A stretch of DNA of 64,000 nt from Pelagomonas calceolata (Eukaryota > Sar > Pelagophyceae > Pelagomonadales > Pelagomonadaceae), in the NCBI GenBank assembly GCA_918797485.1, contig CAKKNE010000001.1:3906001-3970000 (forward strand). Reading direction: 5' to 3'. The notes beneath the pieces are model-generated. The model saw nothing but the letters and a program-made list of their open reading frames with translations. It did no database searches and had not been told where the DNA came from. Both the position numbers and the translations under genes were made by a program. Below, piece by piece: positions 8,534-17,447 of this stretch (its first letter is position 1; every line of letters starts with the position of its first letter).

Positions 8534-10057
8534 ATGATCGACATCGACAACACCATGACGCGCGACGAGGCGGCCAAGCCGTCGCGGCGCCACCGACCGC
8601 GCGGCGGGCGCCGCAACCGGAAGGGCTCGAGGGACGACGCCGAGCCCTCCAAAAAATTATTTGATCCGGACTCGGGCGAGCTGTTCGACCCCGAGGAGGA
8701 GGCGCGCAAGGCTGAAGAAGAGCGGCAGCGGCAGCGTGAAGAACGGGAGCGCCAAGCAGCAGTAGAGAAGGAGGCCGCGGCCGGCCGCAACACAAATGCA
8801 GAGGAGTGGCGGCCGTCTGAGGTCAAAAGGGCGCCGGGAGGTTTAAGGGAGGAAGACTTCCCCGCGCTGCCCGGCGGGCCCGCGCCAAAACCAGCTATTG
8901 CGATAAGACCGCCGCCGGCGCCGCACCGAGCGCCCGAAATAACAGGACCACGGTTTAGAGGCAAAGTAGTAGGCAACTGGACCAATTCTGGCCCGAAGGG
9001 CCAGGCCTGGATCCGGCCCGACGGCGTCGCCGAGAGCCAGCGGAAGGACGTTTTGTTATATCGCCAGCACGTCGCCAGCGGTCTGCAGCTCAAGGCTGGC
9101 GACCGCGTCGAGTACGGCCACGCCGCGCAGAAGACGACCCAGGGCCGCACGGTCGCTCGCAACGTCACGAAGGTTGATGCCGGTGCGTTGCGGCGCGCTC
9201 CCGTGCGGAATGCTGGCGCCAAGGTCGAGGACGCCGGCGTTCCGCTGGCCCAGCGCGTCACTCAGCCGCGCGACGACGGCTTGCAGCGGGCGCTGGCAGC
9301 TTCTAGAGCGGACTTTGACGCGGAGGAGCAGAAACGACTGGCGGAGCGCGAGGATGAAGAATTAGCGAAAGCATTGATGCTGTCGGCGGCGGCGGCGTCG
9401 GAGGACGACCGAAGGAGGCGCGAGCAGGAGGCGGCCGAGGCTTCTAGGCGCATGGCCGAGATGGCCGCGGCCAAGCAGGAGGCCAAGGAGGCGGAGGACG
9501 CCGAGGCCGATCGTAGGGTCGCGGAGGTCGTCGTCGCGGGCACCGAGACCCAGCCCGAGACTCAGGTGCCGCCTGACAATTTAGCAGAAGCCGAGCGGCG
9601 CGCGGCGGCAGCAAGGGCGCAATTAGCTCAGATAGAACAGGCCCGCCGCGCGGCCGCGGAGGAGCTCCGCGCGTCGCAGAACATCGTCGAAGACGCGAGG
9701 CGCCGCGCCGCGCGCGACCAGCAAAGGACGGCGTTCCAGCCGCAGTCGCCGCCGCGGTCGTTGGCCGCTTTAGAACAGGAGTGGCGACAGAAGACGCCGG
9801 GCACACCTGGCACGGTGCGCAAGACTATTCAATTAGGAACAAGACCGGCCTTCGACAGCAAGCAGCGCGACTTTGTGGCCTTCCTCGCGTCGATCAACCT
9901 GGCGCACTATGCACAGAAGCTGCGCGAGGAGCAGATCGATTGTATTGCGGACCTGAAGATTCTCAACAACGAAGATCTGGAGGCGTGCGGCATCCCGCCG
10001 CGCGACGCGGCGACGATGATGGCCGGGCTCGCTGATTTGCACCCCGGCGTCGCGTGA
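8534..10057 (+). CDS. SAM-domain protein with cold-shock-like segment and coiled coil
   Basis: A 507-residue protein from the ATG at 8534; the open frame before it has only a TTG. The basic N-terminus (KPSRRHRPRGGRRNRKG) suggests RNA binding. GGLREEDFPALPG (about residue 98-110) is an FPAL-type motif seen in RNA-associated proteins. About 137-215 (RFRGKVVGNW...GPKGQAWIRPDG...LKAGDRVEYG) resembles a cold-shock/OB fold. A DEELAKALMLS stretch near residue 275 looks like a ubiquitin-interacting motif. A long Ala/Glu/Arg-rich coiled coil follows (about 280-420). The C-terminal 60 residues (VAFLASINLAHYAQKLREEQI...LEACGI) form a SAM domain. Taken together a post-transcriptional regulator is plausible (inference). 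Confidence 0.65.
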   Translation: MIDIDNTMTRDEAAKPSRRHRPRGGRRNRKGSRDDAEPSKKLFDPDSGELFDPEEEARKAEEERQRQREERERQAAVEKEAAAGRNTNAEEWRPSEVKRAPGGLREEDFPALPGGPAPKPAIAIRPPPAPHRAPEITGPRFRGKVVGNWTNSGPKGQAWIRPDGVAESQRKDVLLYRQHVASGLQLKAGDRVEYGHAAQKTTQGRTVARNVTKVDAGALRRAPVRNAGAKVEDAGVPLAQRVTQPRDDGLQRALAASRADFDAEEQKRLAEREDEELAKALMLSAAAASEDDRRRREQEAAEASRRMAEMAAAKQEAKEAEDAEADRRVAEVVVAGTETQPETQVPPDNLAEAERRAAAARAQLAQIEQARRAAAEELRASQNIVEDARRRAARDQQRTAFQPQSPPRSLAALEQEWRQKTPGTPGTVRKTIQLGTRPAFDSKQRDFVAFLASINLAHYAQKLREEQIDCIADLKILNNEDLEACGIPPRDAATMMAGLADLHPGVA

Positions 10058-10130
10058 TCGGCTCCAGGTCGGAAGGCTCGAGGCGCCGTCGACGCGACCC
10101 ACCCCCCTAAGAAAAGTATGTGTTATGAAT

Positions 10131-11775
10131 TTATTTCGCAGCAAAGGCGGCAGTGACCTCTTGCGTCGCGTGGCTCGCCGGTTTCGCCGAGGAGGGCGCT
10201 CCGACGTGCTGGTGGAACATGGCGCAGAATTCTTCAAATGATACGCTACCATCATGGTCGATATCGGCCATGTCGAACATCTGGGCCAGCGCTTTTTCCG
10301 CCGCGGCCTCATCGTCCCGAGGCAGCAAGTGGAGCCGGTGCATTATACTCGAAAACTCATCCCGATCGATGCTCCCGTTCCCGTCGGCGTCGAAGATGTC
10401 GAACGCGCGTCGCAGCGCCGCCGTCGAGGACGTGTAGATCGGGCCCATCGCGGAGCAGAACTCGTCAAAAGTGATTGCGCCTCTTGCGGACCCGTGCACC
10501 TCCTTGAACACGGCGAGGGCCTCCTCGCCGTGGCCGAGCGAGGCCATGACCCCGGCGAGCTCCGCGAAGGAGATCGTCCCGTTGCCTGCGCGGACGAAGC
10601 CTCACCAAACGCGTTGCGGTCTCCGGCAGGCACGCCGTCACCGCGATGATCCCCGGACGCGGCCAAATACCCTCGACGTCGAGCCCATCAAAAGCCTCCC
10701 TTAATTCCGCCCGCGCCTCGTCCGACAACGTTCCAGTGGCTGAGTGGTGCGCCGCGGCGACGGGCGCCGACGCGACCAAAGCCGCTGCTCTAATAGCGGC
10801 GGCCCACGTCCGCCGCGCTTGATTGAACGCGCGCAACCTTTCATTATTGCCGATCGGCTTTGAAGAGGCGCTCCCGGCGACCCACGGCGACGCCAACACA
10901 TCGTCCACGTCCCATCGGTCATCAGGCTTCACCGCCAGCAAATGACGAACAACGTCCTTGGCCTCCGGCGAGATCTTGGCCCAGGCCTCGTCGTGGAACT
11001 GCCACTTGCCCTGCTTTATGCGCGAGGCTAATATGGCGTCGGACGCGTCGCCCATGGGGTCAAAAGGATGATAGCCCCCCAGCAGCACGAACAGAATCAC
11101 ACCGAGCGCAAACAGGTCGCACCTGGCATCATAGGTCTTCTTCTTCGTGGCCAACAACATCTCGGGCGCGGCGTAGCCGGGAGTGCCCACCCGTTTATCT
11201 AATTTCTCACAGGGCGCCGCGGCGATGCCCAGATCACATAGTTTGACATCAGCATCATGCGCATCAGAAACCAGCAACAAGTTCTCCGGTTTTAAATCTC
11301 TATGAGCAATACCTCTCCCATGTAAGTGTTTGAGGGCTAGGGCGACTTGTTTGGCTACTAACGCAGCGTCTCTCTCGGAATAACAACCCTTCTCGCAGAT
11401 GCGCTCGAAGACCTCGCCGCCCGTCGCGAGTTCCAGGACTAAAGCTCTGGCGTCGGGCAGCTCCACCACGTCGATCAACGACACTAAGTTCGCGTGTTTG
11501 CCCGCGCGCTGCATCATCTCGATCTCCTTCGTACATAACTCCTCGTTCATGCGCGCCGTGTTAATGATCTTGCAGGCGTACGTTTCACCTCCCTTGGACG
11601 CTTTTCTTACGGTGGCGAAGGCGCCCTCGCCGAGCGTCGGGCCCAAGTCGTAAGCTCCAATCTTCTTCCGCGTCTCGTAGAAGCAGTTTGTATCATTAGT
11701 GACGAGTGTGCCCGTCGTCGCGGCGGCGGCGTATTTCGCTGCACTTGCGGCTCTCCGTACGGATGCGGCCCACAT
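10131..11775 (-). CDS. calcium-dependent protein kinase (CDPK) with EF-hands
   Basis: Exon 1 is 11775-10671 and exon 2 is 10585-10131, giving 519 residues; the frame is open back to an earlier start at 11907 (563 residues). The kinase domain has GEGAFATVRKAS, the ATP-site lysine in YACKII, HRDLKPENLL, DLG in place of DFG, and GYAAPEML. A junction helix is followed by EF-hand 1 (FDGLDVEGNGTISFAEL), which is split by the 85-bp intron (GTATTT...GCGCAG). EF-hand 2 is weak (VHGSARGAITFDEF), while EF-hands 3 (DADGNGSIDRDEF) and 4 (DIDHDGSVSFEEF) are good Ca2+ loops. This is the standard CDPK design of plants, alveolates and stramenopiles: Ca2+ binding releases autoinhibition. No clear myristoylation glycine is seen. 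Confidence 0.9.
10586..10670 (-). other. spliceosomal intron inside EF-hand 1 of the CDPK
   Basis: An 85-bp GT-AG intron. Removing it joins ...LDVEG to NGTISFAEL and regenerates a complete EF loop; without splicing the frame runs off into an arginine-rich tail. Confidence 0.8.
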
Positions 11776-11964
11776 GCTCCGACAGGAACTGCTGGCTCTC
11801 AGAGTGCTGGGTGTGATACGGCTCTTGGAGGCGTCGGAACACTGCCAATTGCTCCTGAACTCGTATTGATGGAAGATCGTACGCAGCCCTATATTCCTGT
11901 GCGACACCCGGTGGCGCAGGAACGGCTGTAACGCAAGGCTGGAGCCGGCTCTCCCTGGGTTGGG

Positions 11965-11982
11965 CTAGTATGTGTTCGCTAG
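11965..11982 (-). promoter_or_regulatory. CTAG inverted-repeat element, diverged copy
   Basis: Reads CTAGTATGTGTTCGCTAG, 18 nt. It lies 190 bp upstream of the CDPK start at 11775 and keeps the CTAG ends and the CGCTAG half, with the inner part changed. Confidence 0.35.
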
Positions 11983-12002
11983 AAAAAAAAGGACATAGAA
12001 AC

Positions 12003-15000
12003 TTATCGTGTGGAGGCCACTTTCCGGACAGATCGGAGCTTGCGCATCCCCTTCGCCACCTTGACGGCGTGGCCCGTCTCCCGCCGCTTCTTCGCCTCGC
12101 GCGCGGCGTAGGGCACGACGGCCCGCTTCAGCGCGTCGACGCCGACGTTGACGCACCGCCCATACAGGTGCTCGAGGAACCAGCCCGCCGACCACGTCGT
12201 CCGGAACGTCGAGCCATTTAATTGCCAGTCGCGCGCGAAGACGACTTCTGCCTCCCTCGGGAGGAGCAGGCCCAGGACCTGGCTGACGAGCGTGTAGTTG
12301 CTCAGGTTTATCACTTTCCTTTTCATCGCTTCCGAGTCGTCGGCGGGTAATGCACCGATCTCCGCCAGGATCGCGGCTCGTTTCGCCGTCAATTCCCTCA
12401 CGATCTCATCGACGCGCATCCTTTTTGACGGCGACTCCTCCGGATCGACAAGGGCGGCCGCGGCCGCGTACCAGCATCCACTAATACACACCACAGGCCG
12501 ACCCTCCACTATCGTCGCCGTCGCAGTACCCTTCTTGCTCTCGAGCCCGATATCCCGCGCCCACCGCCCCAGCCGCCGTTTACACTTCTTCTCCCACTCG
12601 CCGAGGCCCTCGGCGAAGGTCCGGCCCTCCTGGTCGATCGTGCGCCGCCCCTCCAGGTTCCCTAATGGTAAACCAAAGGGCGCCAGCATGCCACTGTCGT
12701 CTTTATCATTCATACACAATGATAATTGTGTCGAACCCTGGCCCACGCCGACGATCCCCCCTGGTTCATTGCGAATTTGCGGGTGCAACGCCGCCGCGTA
12801 GCGCACGGCGACGCACTCGTAAAAACATTCATCGAGATCGGACACGCGCTGGAACCGCCACAACGGATTCTTCGCGTGGATCGCCTTGAGAAATTTCTCG
12901 GCCCGTTCTAAAGCAGCACCAGTCGCAGTCCGAAACCAGGCGCCCGTGGCCACGACGACCACAGGTCCGAGCGCTGCTCGCCTCGCTCGGCCGTCGACGA
13001 CCTCCTCGTGTACTTTCAAAAAGCGGAACTTGCCGCCGGTCGACGGCGCCTCGCATTCGAGGTTGACGCGCTCTCTACTACAATCGCCGGCGGGCTGCTC
13101 TGAGGAAACGATGCCGCCGCCCTCGGCGAGCACGAAGCCCTTACAAATACCCGCCTGTTCGCCCTTTGATCCTTTTACTACCTCCGTCACCAACGGCCCG
13201 TCCCACGTTATTCCTAATGACGCCCAGTCTCCAGTTAATTCACACGTATGCGACACCGCCGAGTCGAACCATTTCTCGAAGGCATCTAACCGAGTCCCGC
13301 CCTCCTGCAGGGCCTCCTTGAGGCTTTCCTTTCGCCGGTCGACCTCCCTTAAAGCAACACCACCATCGACAAAGGAGTACTCCAGGGCCTTGGCCTCGCC
13401 CGTGCCCACGTCGAAGACGACCACCAGACACGTGTCGTGCGTGTCGTCGCCATCATCCACCGCGCGCGCCGCCCTCGACTCCGTCAGCACTTCGCTCTTC
13501 TCGAGGCTATCAAAATCGCGCATGTTCTTGTGGAAGGAGCGGAAGTAGGCGTCGTCCCGGTTCGCGGCCGCCTTCATGAGCCTGTCGCGGATGCGCCAGC
13601 GGTCCCGCAGACAACTCCCCATGTGCCAGAGGCAACCCAGGAGCGTGAGGACCGTCCACACGTCCGACGCGCGGTCGTATACCGTCGCTCTCCAGCGGCG
13701 TTTGTCCCCTGGTACCGCGTACTGCTTTTTACCGTAGTCCCAAGTTTTCACGAGACCCCAGTCCATTCTGCGGTAGCACTGCTGGGACGCTAACACCCGC
13801 AACCAGACCTGGACGAAGAACATGAAGACCGTCACGTTGACCGTCTTTTCCGGGGGTGTTAAGAAACCAACCCGAGGCAGCAACCCCCCAATATAAGCTT
13901 GTTTGGCTGCGACCGTCAGCAGCATCGTCAAAATAGCTGTTAATCTGAAATGGATGTTGCAGGGGTCGATCCAATTTACGGACAACGAGAATAATTGCAA
14001 TAAATAAGTAGGCAACAAAACGTTGTAGAAGACACCAGTAGCGTCCCTTTCTACAATAATGAGCACAGAAGCATCATCATCCGGAAAACGACCATCTAAC
14101 CTGTTGAGGACCTCGAAGCCGCCCGCCACCCCATAAAGCAATTTAATATCATTGGAGGGCAGTAAATCGGCCTCCGCATCGACCGTGTGCGGCTCGTGCA
14201 GCGGCGGCCGCAAGCGCGCCCCGAAGGTGCAAGGGTTGTAGTTCGACATTTCCACCGGTGGACTTTCGAAGCGTAGTTCTAAACCTTGCGTGTCGAAGGG
14301 GAAATTCCGCATGTCAAAGGGCTGCATGAACTCAAAAATGTCCGTGATCTCGCAGCTGAAGTGGTGGGCCCGCCGCGTCGGGCCCATGCGACCGGCGTAC
14401 TGCCTTGCCGTCCTATGCACTTGGGCATTTCTTAATACATCGCCTCTAGATGCCCTACAAGTAGGCAACATGAGTTGGGGCTTGTAGTCCTTCCAGAAGT
14501 TTTCGTACGACGCGTAGCCTTTTTCGTCCACCAGCCATTCGACGGTTATGGTCAGTTGAGCGTTGAACTTTAAACGTTGCGTGTCCAGATCAAAAAGCTT
14601 CCTGACTCTCACTCGTAAGTGGAGATCAATAGAATAGGCGAAACCCGTAGCATCCGCCACGACCCGTACCGCACCGCCGGCCGGCGGCACGCGCCACTCG
14701 TTCCCCAGCTTCATCTGGTCCTCCAGCGACTGGTTCGCCTGGACGTCGATGTAGACCTCGTCGTCGTCCGTCTCGTCGTCCTCGTTCCTATGAATGTCCC
14801 AGGCCCCGTGCCCGCCCGTCAGCACGTTTTCATCAACCACCGCCGCGACGATGGCGCCGGCACCCAATGTCTTCGGGAACTTTTTCGCGACCTTTTTGAC
14901 GTTTCTACTGATACGCTGCGCTTCGTTATCCAGGCCTTCCTTGAGGCGCTGCGCCTCCGCATCTAAGACCTCCCTCGTTTGCTCCGTGGCCTGGGCGAGC

Positions 15001-15029
15001 TCCTCTCCTACTTGTCCTACTTGCTCCAT
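12003..15029 (-). CDS. pentameric ligand-gated channel-like protein fused to an ASKHA/GDA1-CD39-like domain
   Basis: A 1008-residue protein. The N-terminus (1-60) is a helical, charged coiled coil. Residues about 95-320 resemble the ligand-binding beta domain of pentameric channels, with the family signature MRNFPFDTQGLELRF, but the second Cys of a Cys-loop is absent. About 333-470 hold several hydrophobic segments (VFYNVLLPTYLLQLFSLSV, LTAILTMLLTVAAK, VTVFMFFVQVWLRVLA, VWTVLTLLGCLWHMGS), fitting four transmembrane helices. From about 530 the protein changes character: VVVFDVGTGEAKAL (phosphate-1-like), GIVGVGQGSTQLSL at about 760 (like the ACR4 GGaSTQ of GDA1/CD39 nucleotidases), CISGCWYAAAAAL, and a C-terminal FARDWQLNGSTFRTTWSAGWFLEHLYGR. 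That half is shared with the TIR protein at 21362. There is no signal peptide. Domain calls are moderately firm; the combined function is unknown. Confidence 0.7.
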   Translation of the reverse strand: MEQVGQVGEELAQATEQTREVLDAEAQRLKEGLDNEAQRISRNVKKVAKKFPKTLGAGAIVAAVVDENVLTGGHGAWDIHRNEDDETDDDEVYIDVQANQSLEDQMKLGNEWRVPPAGGAVRVVADATGFAYSIDLHLRVRVRKLFDLDTQRLKFNAQLTITVEWLVDEKGYASYENFWKDYKPQLMLPTCRASRGDVLRNAQVHRTARQYAGRMGPTRRAHHFSCEITDIFEFMQPFDMRNFPFDTQGLELRFESPPVEMSNYNPCTFGARLRPPLHEPHTVDAEADLLPSNDIKLLYGVAGGFEVLNRLDGRFPDDDASVLIIVERDATGVFYNVLLPTYLLQLFSLSVNWIDPCNIHFRLTAILTMLLTVAAKQAYIGGLLPRVGFLTPPEKTVNVTVFMFFVQVWLRVLASQQCYRRMDWGLVKTWDYGKKQYAVPGDKRRWRATVYDRASDVWTVLTLLGCLWHMGSCLRDRWRIRDRLMKAAANRDDAYFRSFHKNMRDFDSLEKSEVLTESRAARAVDDGDDTHDTCLVVVFDVGTGEAKALEYSFVDGGVALREVDRRKESLKEALQEGGTRLDAFEKWFDSAVSHTCELTGDWASLGITWDGPLVTEVVKGSKGEQAGICKGFVLAEGGGIVSSEQPAGDCSRERVNLECEAPSTGGKFRFLKVHEEVVDGRARRAALGPVVVVATGAWFRTATGAALERAEKFLKAIHAKNPLWRFQRVSDLDECFYECVAVRYAAALHPQIRNEPGGIVGVGQGSTQLSLCMNDKDDSGMLAPFGLPLGNLEGRRTIDQEGRTFAEGLGEWEKKCKRRLGRWARDIGLESKKGTATATIVEGRPVVCISGCWYAAAAALVDPEESPSKRMRVDEIVRELTAKRAAILAEIGALPADDSEAMKRKVINLSNYTLVSQVLGLLLPREAEVVFARDWQLNGSTFRTTWSAGWFLEHLYGRCVNVGVDALKRAVVPYAAREAKKRRETGHAVKVAKGMRKLRSVRKVASTR

Positions 15030-15569
15030 GGTTTCTACTTTGTGTCCTTATTTGCTCTGCTGCTGCGATTTGCTTGTGTAGCCCCCTTATGCAGCCCCCG
15101 GTTTGGTGCTCAGTTTTGGTGCTCCTTTGCTGCGGGCCTGGGTGCTCGCACACGCCTTGCTTACGCTGCCCCCGGGTGCGCTGCGGGCCCGGGACGAGGA
15201 ATAAAGCTGCTCCGTTGCGTTTGCAGCCTCGCTCCCCGAGCAATGCGGCGCTGCGCTCCAGGAGTTGTGCGGCCTGCCGCTGCGCCAGCCAACCCCGACG
15301 CATGGGTCCGGCGCATGAATCCCGCCAGGCACTTCCGAGAGGTGCTTTGGCCTTGGATTGGTATCCTCCTTGCAGGGCTAGCGGATGGAGGCACTAGAGC
15401 GCTCATTTTTGTCGATGCCATTTTGCATGTGCCAATAAGGTTGTAAGACACTCTGCATCAGGGTGCATACGTTCTCACTGTATTCGCATCGATCACGTGC
15501 GGAGCGCTGGCGAGAGTTTGACCCGGAATTAAAAAAGCAGCAGCAAGCTGTGCAGCCTGCAGTGCTGAA
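15030..15569. other. 540-bp divergent intergenic region
   Basis: No convincing gene is seen; open frames here are shadows with no domain. It holds a fragment GTAAGACACT at 15443-15452 that matches the right half of the CTAG element but lacks the closing CTAG, about 120 bp upstream of the dihydrouridine synthase start. Confidence 0.4.
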
Positions 15570-16667
15570 ATGGCGGCCCTCACCCAACGCGACGACGCCT
15601 GGGCCTGGTGGAATCAGCTAGGAAACCCGCAAAAAGTCCTGGCGCCCATGGTCGGCGCCTCCGAGCGGGCCTTCCGCATGCTCTGTCGGAGGCACGGCTG
15701 CGATTTAGCTGTCACTCCTATGATTCACGCGCGGCTGTTCGGCGAGTGCGACAAGTTGCGGAGGGACGTGTTGAGGGATCTGGAAGGGTCTGTCGAGGCG
15801 GGGGACCGGCCGCTACTCGCGCAGCTGTGCGGAGACGACAAAGACGTTTTACTGGATTGTGCCAGCGTATGCCAGCATTATGTCGATGGGATTGACTTGA
15901 ATTTGGGATGTCCGCAGGGCATTGCGAAACGGGGCCACTACGGCGCGTTTCTGCTGGAGGAGCCCGATTTGGTGTGTGGTATCGTCGAGCACTTGTCTTC
16001 AAATCTCGAAGTTCCCGTGACCTGCAAGATCAGAATCGTGGACAAAGATAATATAGATGTCACCATACGACTCGCGAAACGTTTGGTAGAAGCGGGCGCA
16101 TCTCTGATAACAATTCATGGTCGGACGAAGGAAATGAAGGGTCAATCAGTCGGAAGTGTGAACTGGAGTCAGATTTCTACCGTTATTGAGGCGTTGGATG
16201 GTTGTGTGCCGACGCTGGCGAACGGGGGCATCGAGGTGTTTGAGGACTTATCGCGAGCGACTTGTGAAACGGGAGCGTGCGGTGCCATGACCTCCGAGGC
16301 GGCCTTGGAAGATCCGAGCGTCTTCGACGGGTCGTGTGAGGACGGCCTTTGCTTGGCTGAAGATTATTTGGGGCTCTGCGACCAGCATCCTCCGTTACTC
16401 AAATTCGCGTGCGGGCACGTGCACAAATTGCTGTTTAGATATTTACAAGCGCCGGGCGGCGAGGCGTTCCGCGCGCGGGTGGGGAGTGCGAACTCAATTG
16501 AGGAGCTTTCGGACGTCGTCGCGGCCGTGCGAGAGGCGAACATCGCAAGGAACGAGAGCACGTGGTACCGGCGGCACCGGACCGCGGCCGTGAAGCGGGT
16601 CGAGAAGGTCGCCGTGGACGTCATGGCGGAGGGTGACGACGTCATGGGGGGGCTCTTCGGGGATTAA
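15570..16667 (+). CDS. tRNA-dihydrouridine synthase (Dus1-like)
   Basis: A 365-residue FMN-dependent TIM-barrel enzyme that reduces uridine to dihydrouridine in tRNA. Visible family features are LAPMVGASERAFRMLCRRHGCDLAVTPM at the N-terminus, LAQLCGDD, GIDLNLGCPQGIAKRGHYGAFL with the catalytic cysteine in NLGCPQ, VTCKIRI, ITIHGRTKEMKG, LANGGI and an AMTSEAALEDP stretch. The GCPQxIAxRGxYGAFL wording matches the eukaryotic Dus1 group, which modifies U16/U17. The C-terminal helical extension is ordinary for eukaryotic Dus. No targeting peptide is seen, so a cytosolic or nuclear location is likely. It is convergent with the gene ending at 16679. Confidence 0.93.
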   Translation: MAALTQRDDAWAWWNQLGNPQKVLAPMVGASERAFRMLCRRHGCDLAVTPMIHARLFGECDKLRRDVLRDLEGSVEAGDRPLLAQLCGDDKDVLLDCASVCQHYVDGIDLNLGCPQGIAKRGHYGAFLLEEPDLVCGIVEHLSSNLEVPVTCKIRIVDKDNIDVTIRLAKRLVEAGASLITIHGRTKEMKGQSVGSVNWSQISTVIEALDGCVPTLANGGIEVFEDLSRATCETGACGAMTSEAALEDPSVFDGSCEDGLCLAEDYLGLCDQHPPLLKFACGHVHKLLFRYLQAPGGEAFRARVGSANSIEELSDVVAAVREANIARNESTWYRRHRTAAVKRVEKVAVDVMAEGDDVMGGLFGD

Positions 16668-16678
16668 ATATATGTGTG

Positions 16679-17089
16679 TTACTTCCGCCGCCTCACCAGT
16701 CTCTTGAGCAAAGTCTCGACGCCCGGCGGCGGCTTGCGCGCCTGGACGGTCTTCCGGTGCTCCTCGATGAGCCGCGGCATGTCGCGCAGGCGCGCCTCCA
16801 CGTTGCGGAAGCGCTCCGCGCGCGTCCTATCGCGTTTGTGGCCCTTGGGCGGGATGAGCACGCGCGGCGCCCGGACGGGGTCCCACTCGCGCAGCCAGCC
16901 GCCCTTCGCGGGGTCGAACGTACCAAAAGTACCATCTCGAAGCGCCTGCTTCCGCGCGACGGCGGCCTCGCGCCGCGAGACGAGCGGCCGGCGCCAGGGG
17001 TTGACCTGGCCCGGCGCCGTCGGGACTTTGCGCGGTTTTAGGGCTGCGGCGCCGTGTTGCGCGAGCTTTTTTATCACGCCCTGGGACAT
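16679..17089 (-). CDS. small basic protein, probably mitochondrial large-subunit ribosomal protein (mL59-like)
   Basis: From the ATG at 17089 the product is 136 residues (MSQGVIKKLAQHG...); an in-frame ATG at 17158 would add 23. It is very basic, with VSRREAAVARKQALRDGTF in the middle and RDRTRAERFRNVEARLRDMPRLIEEHRK towards the end. The pattern P-x-(V/I)-S-x-R-x-x-A-x-x-R-K-x-x-L resembles the mL59/MRPL25 family as I remember it. It is a weak match, and an unrelated small basic protein cannot be excluded. The gene is divergent from the pseudouridine synthase, with a variant CTAG element in the gap. Confidence 0.45.
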   Translation of the reverse strand: MSQGVIKKLAQHGAAALKPRKVPTAPGQVNPWRRPLVSRREAAVARKQALRDGTFGTFDPAKGGWLREWDPVRAPRVLIPPKGHKRDRTRAERFRNVEARLRDMPRLIEEHRKTVQARKPPPGVETLLKRLVRRRK

Positions 17090-17260
17090 GTTTACAGCTT
17101 CTCGCTTGCTGCAGGTGGCTGAGTGTGGTAGGACTAGAATGCCTCCCGCAGCGCGCACGGCTCACGCGTCACTTTCAGGTCGTATCGCTGCTTCTGTGCG
17201 ATGCTCGCCCTACCAGTTTGCAGCGCCAATCAAGAGATTCGCGTACGCGACACTACGCAG

Positions 17261-17282
17261 CTAGCGATACTACACATACTAG
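17261..17282 (+). promoter_or_regulatory. CTAG inverted-repeat element, variant
   Basis: Begins CTAGCG and ends ACATACTAG, 22 nt. It lies between divergent starts at 17089 and 17448. The variant at 35166 is closely similar (CTAGCG...CATACTAG), suggesting a subfamily. Confidence 0.4.
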
Positions 17283-17447
17283 AAAGCCTGCAAGCAGCTC
17301 CTTTGGTCGCATTACTCGAAGCAGACGCAGTTCAAAGTTGTGTTAACCCCGCATCGCTGCTTTATCTCCACCAGGAGACAGTGAGCGAAGTCCGCGACGC
17401 GTGGCACCCGCTGCCTGCCGAGTAAGCCAAGCTGCACTGCATAAAGG

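Noticed and set aside
15443-15452. GTAAGACACT as a complete CTAG element
   Set aside because: Both CTAG ends are missing; kept only as a fragment.
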